This document shows, piece by piece, positions 45,207 to 53,965 of a stretch of 64,000 nt of DNA. This DNA comes from Streptomyces sp. CB02414 (lineage in GTDB: Bacteria; Actinomycetota; Actinomycetes; Streptomycetales; Streptomycetaceae), in the NCBI RefSeq assembly GCF_001905385.1, contig NZ_LIPF01000001.1, forward strand, positions 1,168,765 to 1,232,764. Direction: 5' to 3'. Below the pieces are notes generated by a model. The model was not told where the DNA came from. It did not search any database and worked only from the letters and a program-made list of their open reading frames with translations. The translations under genes and the position numbers were made by a program. Each line of letters starts with the position of its first letter. Position 1 is the stretch's first letter.

Positions 45207-45221
45207 TCGTCAGACTGACGA
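45207..45221. promoter_or_regulatory. 15-base palindrome upstream of pncB
   Basis: TCGTCAGACTGACGA is a perfect 7+1+7 palindrome 21 bases before pncB. It overlaps the -35 area of a possible promoter with TAGCAT (45230-45235), which would make pncB leaderless. Candidate operator for an NAD-salvage regulator; the factor is unknown. Confidence 0.5.
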
Positions 45222-45242
45222 AATGGGGGTAGCATCCTCGTC

Positions 45243-46598
45243 ATGAACACAGCGGACCTTGGGCTGCCGGTGGACGTCCCCTCGACGGCGCTCTTCACGG
45301 ACCAGTACGAGCTGACGATGCTGCGGGCCGCCCTGAAGGCGGGCACGGCCGGGCGGCGCAGCGTGTTCGAGGTCTTCACGCGGCGGCTGCCGGACGGGCG
45401 GCGCTACGGCGTCGTGGCGGGCACCGGGCGGGTGCTGGACGCGGTGGAGAACTTCCGCTTCGACGCGGACGTCCTGCGCTTCCTGCGCGAGCGGGACATC
45501 GTCGACGAGGAGACCCTGGACTGGCTCGCCCAGTACCGCTTCAGCGGCGACATCTGGGGCTACCCCGAGGGCGAGGTGTACTTCCCGGGCTCGCCGATCA
45601 TGCGGGTGGAGGGCACCTTCGGCGAGTGCGTGCTGCTGGAGACGGTGATCCTCTCCATCCTCAACCACGACTCGGCGATCGCCGCGGCCGCCTCCCGGAT
45701 GGCCTCGGCCGCCGGGGACCGCCCGCTGATCGAGATGGGCGCCCGCCGCACCCACGAGCTGGCCGCGGTCGCCGCCGCCCGCTCCGCCTACGTCGGCGGC
45801 TTCGCGACCACCTCCGACCTGGCCGCCGGCTTCCGCTACAACATCCCCACCGTCGGCACCTCCGCCCACGCCTTCACCCTGCTCCACGACAACGAGCGCG
45901 ACGCCTTCCAGGCCCAGGTGGAGGCGATGGGCAGGGGCACGACGCTGCTCGTGGACACCTACGACGTAGCCGAGGCCGTCCGCACGGCCGTGGAGATCGC
46001 CGGGCCCGAGCTGGGCGCCGTGCGCATCGACTCCGGTGACCTGCTGCTGGTCGCCCACCGGGTGCGCCAGCAGCTCGACGAGCTGGGCGCCCGGGACACG
46101 AAGATCGTCGTGACCTCGGACCTGGACGAGTACGCCATCGCCTCGCTCGCGGCGGCGCCCGTGGACGCGTACGGCGTCGGCACCCAGCTGGTGACCGGCT
46201 CCGGGCACCCGACGGCGTCCATGGTCTACAAGCTGGTCGCCCGCGCCGAGTCCGGTGGGTCCATCGACGACACAGCGCCGCTGGTGCCGGTGGCGAAGAA
46301 GTCCAGCGGCGGCAAGACCTCCATCGGCGGCCGCAAGTGGGCCGCCCGGCGGCTGGACTCCTACGGGTACGCCGAGGCCGAGGTGGTCGGCACCGGGCCG
46401 GTGCCCGACGGCCTCGCCGGCCGGCAGCTCCTGGTCGAGCTGGTCAAGGGCGGGGAGGTGGTGGCCCGCGAGCCGCTGGACGCCGCCCGGGACCGGCACG
46501 CGGCCGCCCGCGCCAACCTCCCGCTGTCCGCGACGCAGCTCTCCCGAGGGGAACCCGTCATTCCGACGGAGTACGCGCACGAGGGCTCGGGTAGCTAA
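45243..46598 (+). CDS. pncB: Nicotinate phosphoribosyltransferase
   Basis: 451 aa. TALFTDQYELTMLRAAL, RMASAAGDRPLIEMGARRTH, VGTSAHAFTLLHDNERDAF (active-site His/Ser region) and LVDTYDVAEAVR are diagnostic. Converts nicotinate and PRPP, with ATP, to nicotinate mononucleotide. It is followed by pncA about 100 bases on, so both salvage steps (nicotinamide to nicotinate to NaMN) are adjacent. Confidence 0.95.
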   Translation: MNTADLGLPVDVPSTALFTDQYELTMLRAALKAGTAGRRSVFEVFTRRLPDGRRYGVVAGTGRVLDAVENFRFDADVLRFLRERDIVDEETLDWLAQYRFSGDIWGYPEGEVYFPGSPIMRVEGTFGECVLLETVILSILNHDSAIAAAASRMASAAGDRPLIEMGARRTHELAAVAAARSAYVGGFATTSDLAAGFRYNIPTVGTSAHAFTLLHDNERDAFQAQVEAMGRGTTLLVDTYDVAEAVRTAVEIAGPELGAVRIDSGDLLLVAHRVRQQLDELGARDTKIVVTSDLDEYAIASLAAAPVDAYGVGTQLVTGSGHPTASMVYKLVARAESGGSIDDTAPLVPVAKKSSGGKTSIGGRKWAARRLDSYGYAEAEVVGTGPVPDGLAGRQLLVELVKGGEVVAREPLDAARDRHAAARANLPLSATQLSRGEPVIPTEYAHEGSGS

Positions 46599-46702
46599 AG
46601 CTGGTGCGGTCCGACCGGCGCCGCACCACCCACCGATCCGTCCCCACCACGCGATCTCCGCCCCTCCTACCCCACAGCCCATCCAGCCGAAGGACACCGA
46701 CC

Positions 46703-47290
46703 ATGCGCCGCGCCCTGATCGTCGTAGACGTGCAGAACGACTTCTGCGAGGGAGGCAGCCTTGCGGTGACCGGCGGTGCCGACGTGGCCGCCGCCATCAC
46801 CGAGCTGATCGGGCAGGCGCCCGCCGGCTACCGCCACGTCGTGGCCACCCGCGACCACCACGTCGCGCCGGGCGGCCACTTCGCCGACAACCCGGACTAC
46901 GTCCACTCCTGGCCGGCGCACTGCGTGGCCGGCACGGAGGGCGTCGGCTTCCACCCGAACTTCGCCCCGGCCGTCGCCTCCGGCGCGATAGACGCCGTCT
47001 TCGACAAGGGGGCGTACTCGGCGGCCTACAGCGGCTTCGAGGGCGCCGACGAGAACGGCACGACGCTCGCCGACTGGCTGCGGGCCCGCGAGGTCGACGA
47101 GGTCGACGTGGTGGGCATCGCCACCGACCACTGCGTGCGGGCCACCGCCCTGGACGCGGCCCGCGAGGGCTTCCGTACGCAGGTGCTGCTCGACCTGACC
47201 GCCGGAGTGGCCCCCGAGACCACCGAGCGGGCGATGGAGGAGCTGCGGGAGGCGGGCGTGGAGCTGACCGGGAAGCCGGTCGTCCAGTAG
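46703..47290 (+). CDS. pncA: Nicotinamidase
   Basis: 195 aa from ATG 46703. Catalytic Asp9 in VVDVQNDFCEGG, metal ligands in HFADNPDYVHSWPAHC, Lys in FDKGAYSAAYSG, and nucleophile Cys in GIATDHCVRATALDA. It releases ammonia from nicotinamide for use by PncB. Confidence 0.95.
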   Translation: MRRALIVVDVQNDFCEGGSLAVTGGADVAAAITELIGQAPAGYRHVVATRDHHVAPGGHFADNPDYVHSWPAHCVAGTEGVGFHPNFAPAVASGAIDAVFDKGAYSAAYSGFEGADENGTTLADWLRAREVDEVDVVGIATDHCVRATALDAAREGFRTQVLLDLTAGVAPETTERAMEELREAGVELTGKPVVQ

Positions 47291-47318
47291 CGCCCGCCGC
47301 CGTCGGGCCGGGCTGCGG

Positions 47319-47660
47319 CTACGGCTGCGGCGCCGGGCGTCTGAGGAGCGCCCGGATCGGGTGCCACAGCTCCTGGACGCGCTCGGGCCCGCCCGTGACA
47401 CCGGCCACCGGGGCGGTGCGCCATATGAGGCCGTCGGGGTGGTGCAGGACCGCGGTGATCTCGTCCGGGGTCGGCGGGGCGGCGTTGCCCCGCAGGTAGA
47501 CCGCCCGCAGCCCCAGGTTGCGCAGCCTGGTCAGGGCGCGCGCCCGGTTCTGGGCGTGGACGAGAAAGCGCACGCTGCCCTCGGGCGTGGCGGGGCTGGG
47601 CAGGTTGAGTGCCACCACCACCGTGCCGTTCGGCAGCTTGCTGAAGCCTCCCTGGGCCAT
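47319..47660 (-). CDS. Conserved hypothetical protein
   Basis: 113 aa, soluble, no signal peptide. Segments SVRFLVHAQNRARALTRLRN and EITAVLHHPDGLIWRTAP. The pattern suggests a small conserved Streptomyces protein, but no family was recognised. Its stop is 26 bases from that of pncA (convergent). Confidence 0.6.
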   Translation of the reverse strand: MAQGGFSKLPNGTVVVALNLPSPATPEGSVRFLVHAQNRARALTRLRNLGLRAVYLRGNAAPPTPDEITAVLHHPDGLIWRTAPVAGVTGGPERVQELWHPIRALLRRPAPQP

Positions 47661-47745
47661 GCGGTCATACCCCCGTGTCAGCCGGTGCCGGTCCGCTTCT
47701 CGGACCAGGTGTCAATAAGAGAACCACAGGACGCACCTAAACACG

Positions 47746-47781
47746 GATCGGCGGCGACCCGCCAGGGGGTCGCCGCCGATC
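47746..47781 (-). terminator. Strong terminator after the InhA-type protease gene
   Basis: A perfect 15-bp stem (GATCGGCGGCGACCC at 47746-47760 with its inverse at 47767-47781) and a 6-base loop, 25 bases after the leftward stop at 47807. Confidence 0.85.
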
Positions 47782-47806
47782 ATGCTCTGACCTGGGCAGA
47801 TGCTAT

Positions 47807-50158
47807 TTACCTGCCCGCAGGACCGACCTCGAGCTCGATCGTCGAGCCGTTCCTGGCCTCCTTGAGGATCTTGATCTTCGTGTTGGTGTCAGTGATCTTG
47901 ACGCCGCCGGTCGGGTTCGACTCGTCGTAGTAGTCGTTCTTGCGGTCGTTGAAGACCGAGACGCCCTTCGAGCCCGGGAAGTACTTCGCGACGTCCGCCT
48001 TGTGCAGCGTCATGCCGTCCGTGCGGTAGCGGCTGAACGGCGAGTCGTACGACTGCACGCGGTTGCGCAGCAGGGTGCCGTCCTTCCACTTCATCGCGGT
48101 CGGGTGCGAGTCGACCGGCAGGACCAGGCCGGTGCCCGGGTGCTGGCTGGTGTTGTTGTCCGCCTGGGAGGTGTCCCACTTCCAGATCAGCAGGCCGTTC
48201 TGGTACGCGTAGTGCTCCACCCAGTTCGGGCGGTCCGTGAAGCCGAAGTTGTACGGGCCGGTCTTCAGCGTCTTGTCGTACGACACGTACTGCCGGTTCT
48301 CGGCGATGTAGTACTGCGCGTAGTCCTCGGTGAAGGACGCGCCCTTGCGGGTGAAGCCGTCGGCGCTCCAGGCGGCGTCCGCGGTCTCGGCGTTGTCGGT
48401 GAAGAGCGCCTCGCCGTCCGCGGTCACCGTGATCGAGTCGGCCGTGAAGCCCTTCTGGGCCACGCCGCCGTCGGTCTGGTAGCGGAAGCGGATGTCGATC
48501 TTCTTACCGGCGTAGGCGTCGAGGGAGAACGCGAACTTCGAGTAGGCGTCCAGCGTGCCGTGCAGGGCCGGCTTGTCGGCGGCGTCGCGCGGGATCGGCT
48601 GACCGTCCACCGTGCCGTCGATGGCGGTCCAGTTGGCGCCGCCGTCGGTGGAGACCTCGGTGTAGAGGTAGTCGTAGTTGGCCTCGATGTCGTACCAGCC
48701 GTCGTAGGTCAGCTCGGCCTTCGACTTGCCGGTCAGGTCGACCGGACGGCTCAGCGTGTTGCTGAGGTTGTCACCGCTGCCGCTCCACCACTGGGTCTCG
48801 CCCTCGGCGGGCGGGACGATCTCGGTGGTGACGGCCTTCTTCGGCAGCTCGACGACCAGCGCCTGCTTGTGCTTGGTGTTGTACTCGGCCAGGCCCAGCT
48901 TGTGCCAGGAGTTGACGCCCGCCTTGGCGGTGTCGTAGTTCAGCCAGCCGAGCTGGAGCTTGTCCCAGGCGGTCATGTCGCCGGGCAGGTCGCCGATCTC
49001 GTTGCGGCCGGTGCCGAGCCAGGAACCGGACGACATCAGCGTCCAGAAGCCGGTGGAGTTCTCGCCGCCCGCGGTGTCGTAGTGGTCCGGCAGACCGAGG
49101 TCGTGGCCGTACTCGTGGGCGAAGACGCCGAGTCCGCCGTTCTCCGGCTGGACGGTGTAGTCGCCGACCCAGATGCCGGTGGAGCCGATCTGCGCGCCGC
49201 CGAGCCTGTTCTGCTCGGGGCCGGTGGCGCCGGCGTCGGTGCCGAAGGCGTACCAGCGGTGGGCCCAGATCGCGTCGGTGCCCTGGGCGCCGCCACCGGC
49301 GGACTCGTCCTCGCCGGCGTGCACGATCTGGAAGTGGTCGATGTAGCCGTCGGGCTCGTTGAAGTCGCCGTCGCCGTCGAAGTCGTAGCGGTCCCACTCG
49401 TCGAAGCGGGCGACGTCCGCCTTGATCTGGGCGTCGGTGCGGCCGGCCGCCTTCTGCTCCTCGACCCAGGCGTTCAGGCCGTCGCTGACGACGTTCCACA
49501 CGCTCGGGCAGTTGGTGTCGCCGCAGGCGTTGTTGCCGTAGCGGGCCTCGTTGTAGGGGACCTTGACCCAGTCGGAGACCTCGCCCTCGACCGAGTAGCG
49601 GCCGGAGGACTGCTTCTCGTAGTACGTCTTGACCGAGTCGACGCCCTTGCCGGAGCCGAAGTACAGGTCCTCGAAGTGCTGCTGGTCGTAGTCCTCCTTC
49701 CAGGCCGTGGAGTTGTCGGTCCTCCGGTTGGGCTTGGCTATCTGGTTGTGCAGCGGGCCCGCCTCGCCGCCGTAGCGGCTGTCGATCTTGTCGCCGAACT
49801 CGACCAGGATGGTGAAGATCTTGTCGGTCTTCTCCCGGCCCAGCTCGACGTACTTGGCGTCGCCCTTCTTGCTCTTGAGCTGGACGACGTTGGAGCCGTC
49901 CTTCTTCTTCACCGAGGCCTTGCCGGAGATGACCTGCTTGAGGGCCTCCTCGCGCTGGGCCGCCTGAGTGTCGCTCATGGGGCCCTTGAGGTCATGGGAG
50001 TCCATGCCCTTGGCGGGGTGCGGGTCGTGCCGGTCCACGGCCTCCGGCTTGGCGGGCGCGTCCGCCTGAGCGACGCCCGCCGCGGAGAGCGTCGCGGTGG
50101 CGGCGGCTAGTGCGACGGTGGTCGCCGCCGTTCTGAACGTCCAGGATCTTCTGGTCAC
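47807..50158 (-). CDS. Secreted InhA-type (M6) metalloprotease
   Basis: 783 aa, GTG 50158 with GGAGGAAG upstream. Signal peptide (TAATTVALAAATATLSAAGVA), propeptide, then the M6 peptidase with zinc motif FAHEYGHDLGLPDHYD and Met-turn-like TLMSSGSWLG. C-terminal beta-rich domains (LFTDNAETADAAW) follow. Immune-inhibitor A relatives degrade extracellular proteins. It is monocistronic with a strong terminator. Confidence 0.93.
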   Translation of the reverse strand: MTRRSWTFRTAATTVALAAATATLSAAGVAQADAPAKPEAVDRHDPHPAKGMDSHDLKGPMSDTQAAQREEALKQVISGKASVKKKDGSNVVQLKSKKGDAKYVELGREKTDKIFTILVEFGDKIDSRYGGEAGPLHNQIAKPNRRTDNSTAWKEDYDQQHFEDLYFGSGKGVDSVKTYYEKQSSGRYSVEGEVSDWVKVPYNEARYGNNACGDTNCPSVWNVVSDGLNAWVEEQKAAGRTDAQIKADVARFDEWDRYDFDGDGDFNEPDGYIDHFQIVHAGEDESAGGGAQGTDAIWAHRWYAFGTDAGATGPEQNRLGGAQIGSTGIWVGDYTVQPENGGLGVFAHEYGHDLGLPDHYDTAGGENSTGFWTLMSSGSWLGTGRNEIGDLPGDMTAWDKLQLGWLNYDTAKAGVNSWHKLGLAEYNTKHKQALVVELPKKAVTTEIVPPAEGETQWWSGSGDNLSNTLSRPVDLTGKSKAELTYDGWYDIEANYDYLYTEVSTDGGANWTAIDGTVDGQPIPRDAADKPALHGTLDAYSKFAFSLDAYAGKKIDIRFRYQTDGGVAQKGFTADSITVTADGEALFTDNAETADAAWSADGFTRKGASFTEDYAQYYIAENRQYVSYDKTLKTGPYNFGFTDRPNWVEHYAYQNGLLIWKWDTSQADNNTSQHPGTGLVLPVDSHPTAMKWKDGTLLRNRVQSYDSPFSRYRTDGMTLHKADVAKYFPGSKGVSVFNDRKNDYYDESNPTGGVKITDTNTKIKILKEARNGSTIELEVGPAGR

Positions 50159-50567
50159 TTGACTTCCTCCCCCGCGTCCACGCGCGCGGATGGGGGGACA
50201 AGGACAGAGCAGAGTCCGCGCACACGTGATCAACGCGTGTATTCAAGTGACGACATTTGACTAGAGGTTCACTGGAAAAGACAGACCTTGACTTGAGCAG
50301 AACAATTGCACTATGCGGAGTCGCCGTTCGCTTTGCGGACGCTGTTCGGGACGGGCGGGACGTCCGGCGGGCGCGCGACACCGTCCGCTTCCGGCGCACC
50401 ATGAATCCGTGCGCCCCCCGTGCATCGGCCCCGCCGGTTAGGGCGGGCTTACCACTGTTTCCTCCCGGGCACACAGCGGGTTAGAGTCGCTTGGCGGAAC
50501 GCCCGGAAGCCGGCGGAAAGCCAGGCCGACAGCCGGTCTCACCCCCAGATTGTCTTCCGAGGACACG
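50159..50567. other. Intergenic region with divergent promoter signals
   Basis: About 400 bases. The stretch 50230-50320 is unusually AT-rich for this genome. TTGACT (50288-50293) and TATGCG (50312-50317), spaced 18 bases, form a rightward promoter-like pair. A leftward promoter for the protease is probably in the same stretch. No gene recognised. Confidence 0.45.
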
Positions 50568-50861
50568 ATGGCCATGCCCCGTCCGACTGCCGCACAGTTC
50601 GCCTACGGTACGTGCACCGTGATCTTCTCGACGCTCGCCATGCTGCTGCTGTCGCAGACGAGTTCGGGTCCCGGAGTCGCCGTCATCGCCGTCGCCGCCC
50701 TCGGCCTCGGGCTGCTGGTCGCCATGACGGTCCCCCAGCCGAGGACGACGCGCACGATGACCGTCGTGCCGGCCACGGGGCGCGCCGCGGACCGGGAGCC
50801 CGTGCGGGCGGCCCGCGTCTCCGCGGGTGCGGGTGAAGCGGCCCGCGACCGCGCCGCCTGA
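50568..50861 (+). CDS. Small two-helix membrane protein
   Basis: 97 aa from ATG 50568 with GAGGA upstream. Two membrane helices (FAYGTCTVIFSTLAMLLLS, VAVIAVAALGLGLLVAMTV) and a basic, disordered C-tail. No family recognised. It ends 33 bases before the convergent RDD gene. Confidence 0.65.
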   Translation: MAMPRPTAAQFAYGTCTVIFSTLAMLLLSQTSSGPGVAVIAVAALGLGLLVAMTVPQPRTTRTMTVVPATGRAADREPVRAARVSAGAGEAARDRAA

Positions 50862-50894
50862 CGCCGCCGCCTCCGGGGTGGGCGGCCCCGTCCG

Positions 50895-51533
50895 TCAACG
50901 GGTGCTGACCACCACCGTCTTGGCCGCCTTGTCGTGCAGGCCCTGCTTGTAGGGCCGGTCGAAGAAGCTCCAGCCGCCCGCGATGATCGTCCAGACGCAG
51001 GCGCAGCAGAAGGCGAACGGGATCCACAGCACCAGCGCCCGGATCAGGGACGTCTGCACCGAGGGTGTGGCGCCGTTGTCCAGGTTGGCCACGCGCATGC
51101 CGAGCCATTTCTTGCCCAGGGTCTGGCCCGTCTTCGCGGTCATGTAGGTGTCGTAGGCGATGTAGAGCACGGCGGCGATCAGTGACTGCCCGAACGACTT
51201 GCCGACCGAGATGTCCTCGCCGTCCACCTGGTACTCCTGGACGTTGAACGCCCAGCTGAGCAGCCACACCACGATGCCGACGAGGATCATGTCGATGATC
51301 CGCGCGAGGACCCGTTTGCCGCTGTCGGCGAGCGGGGGCATGCCGGCGAGCGGGTCGGTGGGGTAGGGGCCACCGCCGTAGGGGTCACCGCCGCCGCCCG
51401 GGGGCGGGGGTGCGCCGCCGCCGTACGGCGGGGGGTGGCCGGTACTGCCGTGCGGGTCGGACGGGGGGCGCTTCCTGAACGGGTCGTCTTCCGGCGGCTG
51501 CCCGCCGGGGCCGGGGGGCGGTTCGCTGCTCAT
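50895..51533 (-). CDS. RDD-family membrane protein
   Basis: 212 aa. A Pro/Gly-rich N-terminal 80 residues precede the RDD domain (KRVLARIIDMILVGIVVWLL, TGQTLGKKWLGMRV, WSFFDRPYKQGLHDKAAKT). Three membrane helices. RDD proteins are of varied or unknown role, some in ion transport. A second RDD gene follows upstream on the same strand. Confidence 0.9.
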   Translation of the reverse strand: MSSEPPPGPGGQPPEDDPFRKRPPSDPHGSTGHPPPYGGGAPPPPGGGGDPYGGGPYPTDPLAGMPPLADSGKRVLARIIDMILVGIVVWLLSWAFNVQEYQVDGEDISVGKSFGQSLIAAVLYIAYDTYMTAKTGQTLGKKWLGMRVANLDNGATPSVQTSLIRALVLWIPFAFCCACVWTIIAGGWSFFDRPYKQGLHDKAAKTVVVSTR

Positions 51534-51667
51534 GTCCCGAGTCGAACCCGGAGTCTCTTTCCTCGCATCCGGCGAGCGGCCGTCCGGAGTAGCGAGGGCA
51601 CGTGGTCCGACGCCGTCGGGGCGGGGACCGACTGTGCGTCGGCGGGTGCGGGTGCGTCGTGGTTGCT

Positions 51668-51737
51668 CGCGCAGTTCCCCGCGCCCCTTTGGGGCGCGTC
51701 CACTGCGCGTACCTTCAGGGGCGCGGGGAACTGCGCG
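51668..51737. repeat. Streptomyces-type long palindrome between two RDD genes
   Basis: CGCGCAGTTCCCCGCGCCCCT at 51668-51688 and its perfect inverse at 51717-51737 (21-bp arms, 28-base loop with a nested GCGCCCC/GGGGCGC stem). Such 'GCGCAGTTCCCCGCGCCCC' palindromes are scattered through Streptomyces chromosomes. Here it can also end transcripts of the upstream RDD gene. Confidence 0.8.
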
Positions 51738-51783
51738 ACCAGCCCCCACTCACCCGCACCCGACCACGAAGCCCCCCGCTGAG

Positions 51784-53271
51784 TCAGCCCGCGACAAACG
51801 TGTTCGCGGCCTTGTCGTGCCAGCACTGGCGCCACGGGCGGTCGAACAGGCACCACACGACGCCGACCAGGCCGATGGCCAGGAGGCCGGGGACGCTGTA
51901 GACCAGCCAGCGGCGCAGGGCCGCGCCGAGGGACGGGGGCTCGTGGGCCTCGATGTCCCGTACCTCCAGGCCGAGCAGCTTCTTGCCCAGGGTCCGGCCC
52001 CACTTGGCGGTGGGCAGCGCCTCGTAGAGGCCGCCGAAGACCAGCAGGACGGCCAGCACGATGCCCAGGTACGTGGACGTCGTGCCGTCGAGCAGCCAGA
52101 CCGTGACCGTCTCGCCGGAGAGCTTGGCCTCGTCGATCTTGCCGGTGACGTGGTCGACCGCCTTGGTTCCGAGCGGTACGGCGGCCACGGCGGTGACGGC
52201 GCCCAGGACGACGGTGTCGATCAGCCGGGCGGCCAGTCGCTTGCCGAGCCCGGCGGGGCGGGCGGCCGCCTGGCGCCGGGCGGCGGCCTGGAAGACGTCC
52301 TCCACCGGCGGCTTCCACGGTGCGACGGGCTGCTCGCCCTCGCCGGCGCCCGCGAGCCGGTGCACCTGCTGCGCCCAGGAGGACTGACCGCCGCCGGGAC
52401 CGGCCGCGACCGGGGCGGAGGCGGCGGGCTGCGGTTGTGCGGCGGCCGGTTGCTGGGACGAGGGGGCGGCTTGGTGGGGCGCGGGAGCAGCGGCCTGGTG
52501 CGGGACGGCCGGGCCGGCCGTCTGCTGAGGGCCGGAGGGGGCCGTCGGCGCGGCGGCCCGGGCCGCCGCGGCCTTGCCGGCGGCGAAGCCCGGGCCGCCC
52601 GTGGTGCCGGCGCGCGGGGAGACCGCGCGGAAGGTCATCGTGCCCTGGTCTTCGGCGGCGCCGTCCGAGGGCCGGGCACCCCCGGGCCCGGCCGTCGGGC
52701 GCCGGAAGACGAAGGTGTTGCCCGACTCGGCCTCCGCCTCACCGCGGTCGGAGGCCTGCCCGTCCCGAGCCGCGCCGCCCTCGCCGGGTCCCGTGCCCGA
52801 GCCCGCGGGACCGGCACCGGAGCCCGCCCCCGGGCGGCCGGCACCGGCGTCCGGCACCGCTCCCCCGGCCGGTCCCGCGGCCGGCGTCGCGTCCTGGGCG
52901 TGCGCGAGCCTCGGGTCGGTGGCCTGGGCCGGGCCCGGCCAGGCGACGGACGAGCCCTGCGCACCCGCCGCACCGGAGCGGTCGGCGGCCCAGGACGCGG
53001 CCGGCTCCGGGCGGCTGCCGTGCTGGGCCGCGGCGGCGGGCGGCGGCTCCTCGACCGGGTCCTCGTCGAAGAAGTGCGGGCCTGTCTCCTCCACGGAGGG
53101 CCGTGCGCCGGGCGGCGGCGCGAGCGGCTCGCCGTCCTTGGGGGCGGGCCGGCTGGTACCCGGCACCCAGGAGGCGCCGTTCCAGTACCGGACATATCCA
53201 GGAATGGACGGGTCCGGGTAATACCCTTCACGGGGCCTGTCGTCGCCGGGGGCCGGGGTTGGGGCGCTCAT
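51784..53271 (-). CDS. RDD protein with DUF2510 domain and long disordered linker
   Basis: 495 aa. N-terminal DUF2510 element (EGYYPDPSIPGYVRYWNG, ASWVPG), about 270 residues of Pro/Ala/Gly/Glu-rich linker, then the RDD domain (LGKRLAARLIDTVVLGAVTA, GRTLGKKLLGLEVRD, CLFDRPWRQCWHDKAANTFV). Related to the RDD gene downstream at its C-terminus. Likely membrane-bound with a long cytoplasmic arm; role unknown. Confidence 0.88.
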   Translation of the reverse strand: MSAPTPAPGDDRPREGYYPDPSIPGYVRYWNGASWVPGTSRPAPKDGEPLAPPPGARPSVEETGPHFFDEDPVEEPPPAAAAQHGSRPEPAASWAADRSGAAGAQGSSVAWPGPAQATDPRLAHAQDATPAAGPAGGAVPDAGAGRPGAGSGAGPAGSGTGPGEGGAARDGQASDRGEAEAESGNTFVFRRPTAGPGGARPSDGAAEDQGTMTFRAVSPRAGTTGGPGFAAGKAAAARAAAPTAPSGPQQTAGPAVPHQAAAPAPHQAAPSSQQPAAAQPQPAASAPVAAGPGGGQSSWAQQVHRLAGAGEGEQPVAPWKPPVEDVFQAAARRQAAARPAGLGKRLAARLIDTVVLGAVTAVAAVPLGTKAVDHVTGKIDEAKLSGETVTVWLLDGTTSTYLGIVLAVLLVFGGLYEALPTAKWGRTLGKKLLGLEVRDIEAHEPPSLGAALRRWLVYSVPGLLAIGLVGVVWCLFDRPWRQCWHDKAANTFVAG

Positions 53272-53523
53272 GTCCGTCGTCCCGTATCTGCTCGGGGGTT
53301 GGTTCGGGGGCTCAACATCTATCAGACGGGCGCAATCCGCACCGCCGGTCCCGCCGGACCCACCCCTTTCCGGGCAACCTCGTGCATGGACCTTCACACC
53401 CGGGACAGAGGGGAGGAAAAAAGTTCCGCGAACCCGCGTAACGCTCACGGCCCACGTCGCTCTCACTCCTGCGGGCCCGTTCCAGGCGGCCCGTGCGGAC
53501 CCGTACGAGAGAGGACCCACGCC

Positions 53524-53955
53524 ATGCACCCCAACCACCCCAGCCACCCCGTCGCCGTGGAACGCGAGCTGGAACTGAGGCTCATCCTGTCGCCCGAGCA
53601 CGCCGTCCCGGTGCCGGCCCGGCTCGCCTACCACTCCGACGACCCGTACGCCGTGCACGTCACCTTCCACATCAACTCCGGCTGCCCGGTGCACTGGACG
53701 TTCGCCCGGGACCTGCTCGTGGAAGGGGTGTTCCGGCCGTGCGGGCACGGGGACGTGCGGGTGTGGCCGTCGAAGGCGGACGGTCGCAGCGTCGTGCTGA
53801 TGGCGCTGAGCAGCCCCGACGGTGACGCCCTGCTGGAGGCGCCGTCGGCTCAGGTGTCGGCGTGGCTGGAGCGGACGCTGCGGGCGGTGCCGCCGGGGGC
53901 CGAGGCCGGGCAGCTCGGCCTCGACGACGGGCTGGCCGAGCTGCTGGCCCGGTGA
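53524..53955 (+). CDS. ssgG: SsgA-like sporulation protein, SsgG type
   Basis: 143 aa. SsgA-family core: LSPEHAVPVPARLAYHSDDP, YAVHVTFHINSGCPVHWTFA, RDLLVEGVFRPCGHGDVRVW and VLMALSSPDGDALLEAP. SsgA-like proteins steer septation and cell-wall remodelling during sporulation. The SsgG name rests on similarity and on synteny with hpd-region genes of S. coelicolor. Its end is 10 bases from the convergent GlcD-like gene. Confidence 0.88.
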   Translation: MHPNHPSHPVAVERELELRLILSPEHAVPVPARLAYHSDDPYAVHVTFHINSGCPVHWTFARDLLVEGVFRPCGHGDVRVWPSKADGRSVVLMALSSPDGDALLEAPSAQVSAWLERTLRAVPPGAEAGQLGLDDGLAELLAR

Positions 53956-53965
53956 ACGGCGGGCG

